Assembly (NCBI RefSeq): GCF_026151205.1
Contig: NC_087074.1
Location: 3,224,001 to 3,288,000 of the forward strand
Source of the DNA: Bolinopsis microptera
Taxonomy: Eukaryota; Ctenophora; Tentaculata; Lobata; Bolinopsidae
Length of the DNA: 64,000 bases
Direction: 5' to 3'
The position numbers were made by a program, and so were the translations under genes. Each line of letters begins with the position of its first letter. The stretch's first letter is position 1. The notes under the pieces were generated by a model, which was not told the DNA's origin, made no database searches, and was given only the letters and a program-made list of their open reading frames with translations. Shown here piece by piece: positions 31,235 to 46,200 of this stretch.

Positions 31235-34200
31235 TTATGTTCCTTCGTTGTCGAAGCCTGAAAGAAAACAAATTCATATCATACATCTCATAATCATAAT
31301 TATAGGTGTATTATCAACAAAATGAATCACTGACATATTTTGTGGAGAGAGCCCTTGGGCTTTCGAAGTTGACAATTTGTTGTTTTTCAGAACTACCATT
31401 AATTCAAACAAGTTTAAAATCAACAGTAAGCTCTTTATATAATACTCACAATTAATTTCCTAGGAAGTTTATCCATTGTTTCGTATCAGATCTGTCAGGC
31501 ACATTTCTCTTGCCTGGAAACATAATTATCTTAATACAGAGACACAGCATCAGGAGTATAAGTAGGTATTTAAGCATAATCAAATTAAACAATACTCGAT
31601 CGAGACAGGATGGCGTTTACAAGCTGATGACACAAATGTCGACACCAGCGTGTCCCACTTTGGCCAAATTATCAGCCGCACAGACGGTGACACCCGCAAA
31701 ACTCCGCTAACTTCATTCCCAAAGAACCTACCATAAGGATCGTTATCTTTGAACCCTCCCCCGGGTATCTTGTTGCCCCCGAACATCTGGTTATTGAAGC
31801 CGCGCTGTTGAGGGGGGTTGTCGCCTCCCCGTGAGTAGTGCTGTTGGTCCCCACCCCTGTAGTAACCGTTCTGTGGTGGTCCATCTCCGCCACCTCCTCC
31901 TCCTCCTCCTCCTCCGCCTCCTCCTCCTTGTTTGTATGAGTAGTTATTACCTGTGCAAAGAATGTTGTTACAATTTCTTAAGAATATCTCCATATTGGAG
32001 TAGCGGTTCATGAGATCGAAAACTTTTCATAGGTCTGAAAGTTGTTTTTGAGTAGCTTAAAGCACATAGCTCATCTTCAAAACTTCTAACGGTTCAAGCA
32101 TGTCTAAAAATAGATTTCTACGTCTTTGACGACTCTAACTACTGTGTTTGATATAAAGTGTATAAGCAAATTAAAAAACCAAGCGAACCGTTCATGTTAG
32201 AGTAGGAATCCTGGTTTCTATTGTAGCCTCCTCCGGATTGGTAGTTGTTGCTGTTATTGTTATTGCTGTTGTTATTGTAGCTGTTACCGTTGCTGTAATT
32301 GTTGTAGTTGTTGTCGTGATAGTTATCGTTCCTGAATTGTGAAGCGAAATAAAGTGAATTTGTTGGGATACACAACGGGAACATCAGGATGAATACTTCG
32401 TGGTGAAAACAACTACATCGCTAGTCCTGCTTGATGAACAATTAAAATAAAAAGATGGTGTTAAAATTTCACACTCGGGTATCGGGATCTGAGAATATAG
32501 CTGGCAAATGCACCGGCTTGTTCAGGGTGGTCAACAGCATACCATAGTTTCCCTAAATTAGAAGGCTCTACACTTAAAACTGAATCAATACGTACAGAAC
32601 AACAACACAAGCAAGGCATTATTCATTCCGAGTTTTATCGGTTTTAAAAACTCATAAATCATTCTCAGGATTGTAATAACTCACTGCTCGTAGTTGTTAG
32701 AAGGGTATCGTCTGTTGTTGTACTGCTTGTGCGGTTGAGGTTGTTGGTTGTTGAAGTGTTGGGGACGAGAGGGCTGGGACCCCCCCTGGTTGTAGTGTCC
32801 AGGTGGCTGGTTGTAAGGACCTGGTCATTAATTAATTATCAAGTAATTAATTAATTATCAAGTAATTATCTGGTAGACGTTACACCTCAATACCTTAACT
32901 TGTTGCACATTCGAATTCCTCCGAATTAGCTATTATAATCACATGTGCTAACTAACCATTTCCAGGATGCTGGTTATAAGGGCCAGCTGGAGAAGGAGGT
33001 TGAGAGTAAGGTCCAGGAGGGGGAGGTCCGTACGGTGGTCGGTACTGGGGCCGGGAGTTGTTAACAGGTGGGCCATAAGGTCTGTACATTCCACGGTTAC
33101 CTCCTGGAGGAAGACAGGGTGTAGCTAAAGACAGCCTATACTAGACAGGGTGTAGCTAAAGACAGCTTACACTTGAGGTGTTTTTATTTCAACACTGTTT
33201 GATATTATTAGCCACGTACTGAAATTAGATATCACAAAATGTTTATTCTTCTAAACTCTGAAATTACAGATAATTTGTTAGTTATAATTTGGGTGTTTGA
33301 GAATTATTTGTACAACAATCATTGGAAGTCATTCATGTACATTATCTCGTCTACAATTATCAAAATATTTAAAATCCTACATAGTAAGAAAGTTTCAAAT
33401 TACCATGATTGTTATAAGGAGGCCTGGGTTCACTGGACCTCATTCTCCCTCCATCATGAGGTGGTCTAATGGGTGGTGGCCCCCTACCAGGAACCCCTCG
33501 AGGAGGTCCCATTGGTCCAAGTGGTGGAGATGCAAACACTGAGCGGGGCAGTTCTTCTGCAACCACACAGCGCAAATGTCGGAAATAATCTACGGCTCCA
33601 AGATCACCTAGGGGAATTGGAAATGTTGGTTAAAACTTGAATGTGGACATGATCGTACATCGTGCAATTCCATAAACTTCAAATTAAGTTATTAAATAAA
33701 TTTGATAAACCTCGATAAATCAAAATAATACATTTATCTATTTGATATAAACTAATTTACCATCGCAAATGTCGAGGAGTGAGAGGCCAGCTCTGCACTG
33801 TCCAAGTTTCAGCTGGAAGAGCTTCCCGTCAAAGAAGTTGCCAATGAAGCAGAAGCGTCGGTTGATGGGGTAGTTACAAGCGTCGTTAGCCAGAAGGAGA
33901 GTCTCAACTCCGCGCACGAAGATGTGCGCCAGCGTGCACCCACGTGATGTTAGACGGCCTGGTTAGAAGATATTATCAGGAGAACTAAAATATATGTATA
34001 TTTTAATGGTATTTCATTAAATTTTACTCTTCCAAAATCAGTTACTGTAACAATCATGAATCATCATCAAATTTTAGAATGTCGTCATTACCCTAGATAG
34101 AAATGACATTAATTATCGGCGTGTACACACACTTAGGACTGAGTGACCTGTGACCTGTTAATTATCCACCAATTAACCTAATTATTGCTAAATTAAGTAG

Positions 34201-37200
34201 TAAATTACCTGGAGTAATTTTGTACAAGTGGCTAGGTCCAAAGTGAAGTTGAGGAGACAAGGCGGTTGCCAGGAAGGCGTCCAGTTCGTACTCCCGCAAT
34301 ACCTTGTTGCCAGTAGTAAGGATGTACCGCAGAACTATACATACCTGGGATGATCAGAGCGATAATTTGGTGGTGAGGTGATAATTTGATGATTTATTAT
34401 TATTATAGGGTACATTTGAATGAGAATCTTGACCTTATATAATTTAATAAGAATTTAGAATGTGAAAGATACTCATAAACGGAAGAGATGGAAAAATGCA
34501 TATATCCAACGACAATGACGAGACGGATTTAATTGAAAATAATATTAAGATGGAGCTAGAATTATGAGACCAGATGATAGCTCATAAAATTGTTCCCTCA
34601 GCTCTGATAACAAGCACGCAGACACTGGTGTTAAAACTAATGATTGAAATTGAACGCTCCGGATAAACATACCAGCAAGTATTCATTAGCAATAATGTTA
34701 GGACTAAAGAATGAAGGAATGTTGCTGTTCATGATGGCGAGCAGGGTACTGCGTCTCAGCTCTTGTATTTTAGCACTCATTCCTGAAGGAGAAAGTGAGA
34801 TATATGCGTTAAATGAGAAGAAACGAGATTACGGATTGAATGAGTATTGTACTTAAATGTGGCTTGATTATCTAAAATAGGAGCCGATAATATTAGACTT
34901 ATGACAATACTTTAAAGTAGACATATGAATAACAATTTCAGGTTTTGTATGCCACAGCATCGACAGTATTAAAAGGATTAAAACTCAAAATAGATTAAAA
35001 AAGTGACTTTGTGATTTTTAACGTACCGATCCACAGTCGGTCGATGTGGGGGGTAGGTTTTCTAGCGGGTTGTTTTGCATTGGGAGCGTGAACCGGCATT
35101 GCTGGAACCTCTTCCCCATCCACCAGATTCCTCTTAGAACCGTTAACTATAAACTCCTTGACGATCACTTGACGTTGTGTATCTATCTTGGTGCTGCGCT
35201 GCCGTTTAGCGTCAGATTTTACCCATCCGCGACCAACTCCGAAGACAAGACCGTAGATTCTCTGTCTTGCGGTCCTGAAAATACACACGCGGTAAATCTA
35301 GGTTTTAAAATAACATGGACATTGGACAAAAGCTTTAATTCTTTATCTTTCCTATGAATGAGCATATTTCCCAAATTTAGGATATTCAATGAAAATTAGC
35401 GTATTTAAACAAATTTTAAATTCTGGTCTACACAGAAGAACTTGTGGTCAACACAAGGAAATTTGCCCTGTAATCAAGCTAACCTGTACAAAAGAGCTGA
35501 CGAGACCGTATCCTTATCCTTGTTATCCTCAAAAAGTGGCCCTAAAGACAGGGTGCCAGTGCACATAAGAGGGTACAGATGAGTGTTGAGCGTACCGCTC
35601 GCGTGCGCTGCCGCAGCGCTGCTCAGGACCTTGCTCGTTATAGCTGGTACAGTTACTGGAAGAGAAATTGATTATTAATGGCAATGATTTGACTTCTTAT
35701 TCCACAAGTTGAGGTAGCATCTGGCTGACTTGTCGATTGTACGATCTAAACTAACCAGTACAATGAAATTTGTATAATTATGTCAGTACTGGAACGATTC
35801 AGTAGATTCTGTTTATGTAGTGAGAGCACCGTGTACTTTAAGATCGGTTTTACAATTGTACATCGTACAGATATTTAAATGAGCTCATTGCTTCATCGGA
35901 GTTTCACCAGAGCTCAGTTGAGTTTTAGTTTAAAGTTATAATTTTTTATTTAAGTTTAAGAAGTGCATCATTTCAGAGAGATATATCTAGTCCGCATAAC
36001 CGTACCGGATGTAGAATGTAAAATACAATATAATTATAACAGCTTCCTAGTATTTTCCTCTATCTTTGCGAATGTCACTCGCGAATGTGTTTTTATTTTT
36101 TGATTCCCCAGTTTGCAGCCTCAGAACATGATATATTGATTAATTTTTGTGATTAGTCAAGGAAAACCGTGCTCGAAGGATTACATTACTTTAATCCTTG
36201 CACCCTGATCCGTGATGTTCTGTACTCAGGAACAAGTACTTAGAGTCAAACCTCAGTTTCAAAACGGTAGTAGCTCACTGATCTTGCCGCTCTTCGTCAG
36301 TCTCACATGCAAACATATCACTACATAACATGATGCAAGTATTCCTATTATCTACTGTTTTTAGTACGTTGATAATAACTCACCAGTTTGTCTGCGCTAA
36401 CATCGCAGGATTTATAATTAGTGAATATCTGATGATTTACTAACTGGTCTAACTCTCTCACTACTGGTCTCCTCTCCACTCCAGTCCCAGGGCTTAGTTC
36501 CAGTCCCCGTCAGCTCCAGTCCCCCCGGCCCCACTCCAGTCCCCCTCAGCTCCAGTCCCCCTCAGCTCCAGTCCCCCTCAGCTCCAGTCCCCCTCAGCTC
36601 CAGTCCCCCCGGCCCCCACTCCAGTCCCCCTCAGCTCCAGTCCCCCTCAGCTCCAGTCCCCCCGGCCCCCACTCCAGTCCCCCTTAGTTCCAGTCCCCCT
36701 CAGCTCCAGTCCCCCCGGCCCCCACTCCAGTCCCCCTCAGCTCCAGTCCCCCCGGCCCCCACAGCTCCAGTCCCCCGGCCCCCACTCCAGTCCCCCTCAG
36801 CTCCAGTCCCCCCGGCCCCCACTCCAGTCCCCCTTAGTTCCAGTCCCCCTCAGCTCCAGTCCCCCCGGCCCCCACTCCAGTCCCCCTCAGCTCCAGTCCC
36901 CCCGGCCCCCACAGCTCCAGTCCCCCCGGCCCCCACTCCAGTCCCCCTCAGCTTCAGTCCCCCTCAGCTCCAGTCCCCCGGCCCCCACTCCAGTCCCCCT
37001 CAGCTCCAGTCCCCCCGGCCCCCACTCCAGTCCCCCTTAGTTCCAGTCCCCCTCAGCTCCAGTCCCCCCGGCCCCCACTCCAGTCCCCCTTAGTTCCAGT
37101 CCCCCTCAGCTCCAGTCCCCCCGGCCCCCACTCCAGTCCCCCTCAGCTCCAGTCCCCCCGGCCCCCACAGCTCCAGTCCCCCCGGCCCCCACTCCAGTCC

Positions 37201-40200
37201 CCCTCAGCACCAGTCCCCCCGGCCCCCACTCCAGTCCCCCTCAGCTTCAGTCCCCCCGGCCCCCACTCCAGTCCTCCTCACTCCAGTCCCCCTCAGCTCC
37301 AGTCCCCCCGGCCCCCACTCCAGTCCCCCTCAGCTCCAGTCCCCCCGGCCCCCACAGCTCCAGTCCCCCGGCCCCCACAGCTCCAGTCCCCCCGGCCCCC
37401 ACTCCAGTCCCCCTCAGCACCAGTCCCCCCGGCCCCCACTCCAGTCCCCCTCAGCTCCAGTCCCCCCGGCCCCCACTCCAGTCCCCCTCAGCTCCAGTCC
37501 CCCTCAGCTCCAGTCCCCCCGGCCCCCACTCCAGTCCCCCTCAGCTTCAGTCCCCCTCAGCTCCAGTCCCCCCGGCCCCCACTCCAGTCCCCCTCAGCTC
37601 CAGTCCCCCCGGCCCCCACTCCAGTCCCCCTCAGCTCCAGTCCCCCTCAGCTCCAGTCCCCCCGGCCCCCACTCCAGTCCCCCTCAGCTTCAGTCCCCCT
37701 CAGCTCCAGTCCCCCGGCCCCCACTCCAGTCCCCCTCAGCTCCAGTCCCCCCGGCCCCCACTCCAGTCCCCCTCAGCTTCAGTCCCCCTCAGCTCCAGTC
37801 CCCCCGGCCCCCACTCCAGTCCCCCTCAGCTCCAGTCCCCCCGGCCCCCACTCCAGTCCCCCTCAGCTTCAGTCCCCCTCAGCTCCAGTCCCCCCGGCCC
37901 CCACTCCAGTCCCCCTCAGCTCCAGTCCCCCCGGCACCCACTCCAGTCCCCCTCAGCTCCAGTCCCCCCGGCCCCCACTCCAGTCCCCCTCAGCTTCAGT
38001 CCCCCTCAGCTCCAGTCCCCCCGGCCCCCACTCCAGTCCCCCTCAGCTCCAGTCCCCCCGGCACCCACTCCAGTCCCCCTCAGCTCCAGTCCCCCTCAGC
38101 TCCAGTCCCCCTCAGCTCCAGTCCCCCCGGCCCCCACTCCAGTCCTCCTCACTCCAGTCCCCCTCAGCTCCAGTCCCCCTCAGCTCCAGTCCCTCCGGCC
38201 CCCACTCCAGTCCCCCTCAGCTCCAGTCCCCCCGGCACCCACTCCAGTTCCCCTCAGCTCCAGTCCCCCTCAGCTCCAGTCCCCCTCAGTTCCAGTCCCC
38301 CCGGCACCCACTCCAGTCCCCCTCAGCTCCAGTCCCCCCCACCCCCAGTTGTTACTATTAAATCTTGCCAATTTATCTATAACACGATAGGGTCAGGGGT
38401 ATAATTTGTGTAATAATACACTCCTACTATCGTTATAATACTAGTACTAAACCTCATGAAAAATAAGACAGAGTTTCAGTTCATTCATTCTATGTTATTA
38501 TTGTGCTCCCGGTTTTGTTCTGATCAATTTAACGTTTCTAACAGCAACAAAACTAGTACACGACTGTATACATACATTTTATCATTTATTGGAAAACGTC
38601 CAATTCTAATTTTCAAAGTTGTTTCTTCTGAGTACTTGTTTCTGACTCAATCAGTCCAAATCTCACAATTTTAAGCAGAGTATTTGTGTTCTGTCAAGGT
38701 GCCAAAAGCCGTATATCTATTTCCATCCTTGGAACTTAACCGGAAACATAGTGTTCACCAACTGAAGCACTGTAAAATATCTCCACAATCCAATCCTTTA
38801 AATTAGAATAACCATCTTTACAATCGTGATACTTATTGCTAAGTATCTGATTAATTTAATACGGAATTTTGAATAATGCAGGTTACTAAACCTAATTTAG
38901 AAAAATTACCTATAACGTAAGTATAATATTAGCTGTTCTAATTTTAAAGTGTCGAGTAATGCTCTGACCTCCTGAACAATGACCAGAGTACTTATGAATA
39001 ATTATGTAATAACTTAAACCAATAATATGGGACGTGATGGGTGACGTTAAATTAATTTCAATGACCGGGTACAAGTGAATAATGGATGATGGGTACAGGG
39101 CAGTCCTGAGCATGAGCTGTTATCAGTTTAGCTCATTAAATACCCATTGTGACCCGTTTTCTGGCTTCTTTAAAATTTAATTAACTTAATTAACCAAACC
39201 GTTACCCTGGGTTTTATCTAAAAAACTGTGCTTCTGAACTTGTTCAAGTTTAAGCCTCAAAAGCCATGGATCGGGAAAACATTTGTGATCATAATAGTGA
39301 TTAAACGATCATTGAAATACAGCCTAACGTCGATTACTGTGTCTCCGCTAACCCGGACTCTCCCGATTATCTGTGTCTGTTTGTCTTCCCCAAGCACTAG
39401 TTTTAAGTATTAATTAATGTAAATCTTATTGATATTTACCGAATACCTCAAGTAACCGGACCCGGGATGTTTGCCTCCCCAGAGACCGGTGAGGTACGAT
39501 TCTGATTCGTTATTAAACGTGTATGTGACAGTCCGTGACAGTCCAAGTTCCTTAGTCCAAGTGCCTAGTATACATCTGGGCCAGTGATCATTCCCTGTTA
39601 GCTTATTTAATTATAATATTATTAATTTATAACGAACGTTTTCTTTATTTTTCGTCAGATATTTGTACCTGATATCTTAACATTACGTTATTGACGTTTC
39701 ACATGTTACAATCAAATCATATCTCGGCTGAACCACTTTGTTTATATTTTCACTCTGATGTTGTTGAACATACTGGTGAATAACATTGGTTATACTGTTA
39801 GCTTGTAGAGTGAACGCTGAGATTAGTAAACGTCCGATGAGGGCCGGCAGGTTGATTTTAATGTTTTGTAAAGCGTCATAGCTGGTTGCTTTGGTTTCCA
39901 TGCATATTTTTGCATTTTATAACTTAGTGTAATATCCGGTCTCCGGATCGGAACATTATTTTTAAGTCGCATTGTTGTAACGTTTTTTGGGCAAAATTTG
40001 CAGTGTTCCCGTTTATTGTCACAATAAACGGGAACACTTAAAATATTGCCCAAGAAACATTGCATTGTCACTTAGTAATCGACCAATTTTAAATCTAACA
40101 ATCATATTTTTTACGTTGTGTGTTTCCCTTCGTGTCCAAAAGCATTATAATCATATTTTTATATTGATACATTTATTATTTATCAACAAATTCGATTCAG

Positions 40201-43200
40201 TTTCAAACCGTCTCATAATTACATGTTATACGTTTTACAAGTCACAGTGAACGAAGCTGAAGTAATGACATAACTTGCTTCCTCCTCAGTCCTCACGAGC
40301 TTTAAATTCCACGCTTCTAAAACACTTCAGACCCCACTGCTTCCTAATGTTCTAGAGTTGTTGTGAGATGTATGCCGGCACGTTTGCTTGCTGAGCTTAT
40401 ATTGTTGCATATATTAGTTGTATTACTACTTACTAGCTGTCCTTGAAGATATTATATTTCTCTTGTTGTGGTAGCCATATCTTTTTTTCTAATATCTTAT
40501 ACCTATTGTTATCATATTATAGTCGCTGCCTTGTAAATGATTTTCATAATTTAATACTAACATACAAGTAAGTAAATGATAAAAACTATTTGTAAATGAT
40601 GTGGGTTGAATTTTGCTTATTTGTCGGTTTAATTCCTAAATAAAACGGGGTTTTTTTAAAAAGACGTGTGTCGAGTAATGAAATGAAGACATTCAAGCAG
40701 CATGTTAGAGGTGTCCACATTGGAAGAGGGTGGGATGTGAGAGCTATGATTGTTTTATGCCCGCATTCACAAGGAGAGGCCGTTAGAGCACGTGTTATTT
40801 TGGTTTAGATTCTAGATCTTAAACTACAATTAAGGTCACAAATAATGAGCTGCAAATGATAACAGTGGCCAACTTACTCACCTCAACGCTTACATCAAGG
40901 AAATATAATATTCATTTTTATGGTACGTGGGTCGTAGTCACGAGGTAAAGTTAGTTGATAGATAACGTGACCATTTTTAGCCAGCGAGAAGGGCTCGATT
41001 TGATTTACCTGGGGACCCAGTCTTAGTTCTTTAAAAAGTGTTTTTTAAATTAGTCGGAGTGAGCGGCTGGCAAGCGTCTTCTTTGATATGAACACTCATC
41101 AAGTCATCAAATGCAATACTGAAATAATATATAAATTTATCCACGTGTATCGCCACGTTACAAAATTGCGTTACCCAGGCCCATTCGCAGTTTGGTTAGC
41201 TGTCATGTGGTAACCAGTGGTTACCACATGACTAACCACGAGGGTATCACGATGGTAGCAGCATTGCAGGACGCTCATTAGTCATTGGACAATGAACACT
41301 TCGTGACAGAAGTAATTACATTGTTTTGCCGATTTGACACAGGTAAAATTCACCAAATTTCAATTTTTTTGTCGGAAAATGTTCCCAAGACTGTTTTCTT
41401 GTGCCGTACTATAAGTATATTTTAGAACTCCTGACAAAATTCGTACCTTCGGCACTAGTTGGGTCAGGTGTTTTATAACTTCTACTCACGTTTGTAAAAC
41501 CAATAATTTTCCATAGCTCACCACTTATTCCTTTCCATGGCCTAATCTCTTAACAACATTCTTTACTCTCTAAACTAAAGTTTCTGGAATTTAGAAGAGA
41601 TAACGATAGCTTAAATAAATTACTATGCCAATTATGAAAATGCTGCTAATATCAAAAAATCTTACATTGTAGAAATTGTAATACATGGACATTCCGCTGG
41701 GTTATAATTATGTGCAAACGCTGCCGATGAACGGAAATGGCGGGCTGGACAACAATAGGGACTTGAGGAGGGTTATCCTTCCCCAGAACCACAGGATCAT
41801 AATCCACGGAGCTCAATTTTATAGTCTGATAATTTAATCCAGCGGACGATTAAACAATTTCTCAAAGCTGATATTTCAATTCATCAATGCTATGATGCTA
41901 TTTTGGTGCACATCGTTTATCTGTCCGGGCCTGTTTTAGCAGCCCGATCTGTCCAGGCCTGTTTTAGCAGCCCGATCTGTCCGGGCCTGTTTTAGCAGCC
42001 CCATCTGTCCGGGCCTGTTTTAGCAGCCCCATCTGTCCGGGCCTGTTTTAGCAGCCCCATCTGTCCGGGCCTGTTTTAGCAGCCCCATCTGTCCGGGCCT
42101 GGTTTAGCAGCCCCATCTGTTCGGGCCTGTTTTAGCAGCCCCATCTGTCCGAGTCTGTTTTAGCAGCCCCATCTGTCCGAGTCTGTTTTAGCAGCCCCAT
42201 CTGTCCGGGCCTGTTTTAGCAGCCCTATCTGTCCGGGCCTGTTTTAGCAGCCCTATCTGTCCGGGCCTGTTTTAGCAGCCCCATCTGTCCGGGCCTGTTT
42301 TAGCAGCCCCATCTGTCCGAGTGTCCGGGCCTGTTTTAGCAGCCCCATCTGTCCGGGCCTGGTTTAGCAGCCCCATCTGTCCGAGTGTCCGGGCCTGTTT
42401 TAGCAGCCCCATCTGTCCGAGTGTCCGGGCCTGTTTTAGCAGCCCCATCTGTCCGGGCCTGGTTTAGCAGCCCCATCTGTCCGAGTGTCCGGGCCTGTTT
42501 TAGCAGCCCCATCTGTCCGGGCCTGTTTTAGCAGCCCCATCTGTCCGAGTCTGTTTTAGCAGCCCCATCTGTCCGAGTGTCCGGGCCTGTTTTAGCAGCC
42601 CCATCTGTCCGAGTGTCCGGGCCTGTTTTAGCAGCCCCATCTGTCCGGGCCTGGTTTAGCAGCCCCATCTGTCCGAGTGTCCGGGCCTGTTTTAGCAGCC
42701 CCATCTGTCCGGGCCTGTTTTAGCAGCCCCATCTGTCCGAGTCTGTTTTAGCAGCCCTATCTGTCCGGGCCTGTTTTAGCAGCCCTATCTGTCCGGGCCT
42801 GTTTTAGCAGCCCCATCTGTCCGGGCCTGTTTTAGCAGCCCCATCTGTCCGGGCCTGTTTTAGCAGTCCCATCTGTCCGAGTCTGTTTTAGCAGCCCGAT
42901 CTGTCCGGGCCTGTTTTAGCAGCCCGATCTGTCCGGGCCTGTTTTAGCAGCCCTATCTGTCCGGGCCTGTTTTAGCAGCCCCATCTGTCCGGGCCTGTTT
43001 TAGCAGCCCCATCTGTCCGGGCCTGTTTTAGCAGCCCTATCTGTCCGGGCCTGGTTTAGCAGCCCGATCTGTCCGGGCCTGTTTTAGCAGCCCTATCTGT
43101 CCGGGCCTGGTTTAGCAGCCCCATCTGTCCGGGCCTGGTTTAGCAGCCCCATCTGTCCGAGTGTCCGGGCCTGTTTTAGCAGCCCCATCTGTCCGGGCCT

Positions 43201-46200
43201 GGTTTAGCAGCCCCATCTGTCCGGGCCTGTTTTAGCAGCCCCATCTGTCCGGGCCTGTTTTAGCAGCCCCATCTGTCCGAGTCTGTTTTAGCAGCCCTAT
43301 CTGTCCGGGCCTGGTTTAGCAGCCCCATCTGTCCGAGCTTCCGAGTGTCCGGGCCTGTTTTAGCAGCCCCATCTGTCCGAGTCTGTTTTAGCAGCCCTAT
43401 CTGTCCGAGTCTGTTTTAGCAGCCCCATCTGTCCGAGTGTCCGGGCCTGTTTTAGCAGCCCCATCTGTCCGGGCCTGGTTTAACAGCCCCATCTGTCCGA
43501 GTCTGTTTTAGCAGCCCCATCTGTCCGGGCCTGTTTTAGCAGCCCTATCTGTCCGGGCCTGTTTTAGCCCCATCACTCAGTGCAGACCAGAAAATAGAAT
43601 AATTGCTTCAGTTTTGTGGTCAACTATTCGGATTTAAAACAGAGGAATGCTCTGACGCAGTTAACCTTAACTGCTGCAGTTTTGCCAAAGTATTGAACAT
43701 TTAGCTTCCGTGTTTTGATAAGCCCACATCCAACCTGGTGGAGACGTTGATCTTTGCTCTTTTCTACAATTACAAATACGTATGTGATAAATCCTATTTG
43801 CTAGCAGACGATTTACGTTATAAATCTTGGACGATTTTAGTGCTTTTAAATTTTAGTGCAGACAGTTTAAATATAATATTGTGGCAGAATATTGAATATT
43901 GGTGGTAACTACACTTTGACAGTTTGACACTGCTCGTATAGCCAGTATTTTATTAGCACCACATCTTTAACTTTTATCAGCGTGGTACAAGTGCGGTAAT
44001 GGTGATTGTGTTACCTTATCAAAAGCAGATAGCAGCCAATATCATCAGATTACATAAACAAAAAATGCTCAAATGCAGCATCGTTTCATTTTAGATTATA
44101 TAATTGTTTTGTGCACTGGATACATACAGAGTCGAGTAAGATACTTACATATCTGTTCACTGCTAGAGTAATCAATATCAGTTTTTTGATGTCGTGTAGT
44201 TTGGTGTAACAACTCAATTTAGGTTCAAGTAGCAATTCAATTTAGGTTCAAGTCATGGAAATTTTGATAAGAAAGTTTAAAACATAAATATTTCACGCGA
44301 CGTTAGTTCCTTCATGCAATCATGGAAACTTGAAACATTTGTTAAAAGCCCGTTTATTTTATTTCTTTGAAATTCGCTTGACTTTGGAAATACCCACTCC
44401 TAAAAATAAAGCTTTACGGCCGCTGGCAGCTTAACGATTTTGATCTTCCAGCCCTTGTTTTACTTAATCCAGCAATTGCTTAATTTTTCCCATAGGCTGA
44501 CCTAAAAGATTCAATGAACTATTAATTTGCATGAAAAAGTTAAACATGAAGTCATTTACTGACACTGTGCAATACTATTACTATTGGAAACATTTTCGAA
44601 TACATGTGTCTTAAGTTTCCTTTTGAATAACAGAATATCACAGCTTTTAATTGGTAGCAGGTTTCGAACAAAGGGTCCTCAGTTACTTAGGTGTCGATCA
44701 GTTCTACGAATATTTGGTATCTTTTATCTTTATTTTTAAATTCTAAGACCACTTCTAACGTTTAAATTGTACGTACACTACTATGCATAATGCATGTGCG
44801 CATCTTACATGACTTGGCGACTTGACAAGTCCCATATTAAAATCTGTTCACGTAAACAGATCAGAATTCTCCTAGGAACAAGATTACATATCGTCGTGGT
44901 TTTTTTAAAAGGGCGAATGTTTAAGAAGTTTCGAGATAATGGCCCCTAAAGGATAAAATTGGCCCTTTTATGTAACCCATTTTTTGAAACGTTTTAGGGC
45001 GAATGTGTGACATAGTATGTATAACATATTGTATAACATTCGGCTTTTTTGAATTCTCGAAAATAACATTCGCCCTTTGAAAGTTTGAAAATCTAAACTA
45101 AGCACGATAGAGCTTTTCGGGATGTTATAAGACCTATTTTTTAAGCCATACTGAAATTTGACATTCGCCCTTTTAAAAAACCACGACGATACATTATCAC
45201 ATTCCCCATTGACCATTCTTCACATGGATAGGAGGTTATTCCAAGCTGTTATCGTACTTGCTTTGGTTGATCATTCTTGTCACTATGCTAAGTTTAAGTG
45301 ATTGCGCTTTTAAAAACTTTATGCGTTCAGATTTTATTAAATATTGATTTCTCCGGAGTCCGGACACATGATAAGACACTAGTTTTACTTTGATACTTAA
45401 TGGATTTATAAAGGAGAACGTTTTGATGCTCCACAAATTCGTTCCATTTGCTGCTGTGGTTATCAACGAATCGAATGATCATTATCTGCAGCCTTTTTTT
45501 TACGGCAAGATACCTTAAACCGACTTTCTTATTCCGAAATTAAATATCAAATAATTTATATAAAATAAACTTCAGTAAAAGATTCAGACTTACTGAGTTT
45601 TTGAGGTAGCTCGTCATCCTTAGTACTATCTTCATTCGACATTTCTTCGTTTCCTTCGTTGTCTTCGCTAGTTTCTTCGCTAAATTCTTCTTTAACTTCG
45701 TCTTCTTCGGCAGTATTCTCTTCTTGTATCGCTTCTTCCTTGATCTCTTCTTCTTTGACATCGTCTTCCTTGACCTCTTCCTTGACCTCTTCCTTGACCA
45801 CCTCTTCCTTCACCTCTTCTTTGATCTCTGCTTCTTTGATATCCTCTTCTTTGTTCTCTTCTACTTTGATATCTTCTTCTTTGACCTCATCTACTTTGAC
45901 CTCATCTACTTTGATATCTTCTATTTTGATCTCCCCTTCCAGCACTACTGCTTCAGTTTTTTCGGTAACTCCATCATCAACGCTGAGGTATTTATAAATC
46001 ACTATGCGAATGTTAACATGTAATAGTATGGTAATTAAATTGAAAACCTACAATATCAGACAAAAGTAAGCGATTGTTCAAAAAAGTTTTTAAACTCATA
46101 CATTTTAGCTTCTCCGATCATTTCAGTAATCTCATCAACAGCGTTAATCTCCTCTTTTTCTTCTTCCTCCTCCTCCTCGTTGTCTTCTGCTTCGTCAACT

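Larger units (their letters stand above)
35656..45593 (-). other. Intron 9 of the FAM120-like gene, satellite-rich
   Basis: This 9.9-kb intron joins the acidic linker exon to the conserved core. It contains two large minisatellites (36475-38347 and 41921-43574), two hairpins (near 39985 and 41190) and a TA-flanked MITE (44891-45189). The remainder is AT-rich DNA without recognisable exons on either strand. The exon on either side is in matching phase (A|TA), which supports direct splicing across the whole interval. Confidence 0.8.

Noticed and set aside
31580-32013. Plus-strand and second minus-strand frames around the poly-Gly region
   Set aside because: Shadows of FAM120-like exon 19. The Gly/Asn frame is the one that joins the neighbouring exons in phase.
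41921-43574. CRISPR-like array of 28-bp repeats
   Set aside because: The repeats are contiguous with no unique spacers, the sequence is eukaryotic intron and there are no cas genes. It is a minisatellite.
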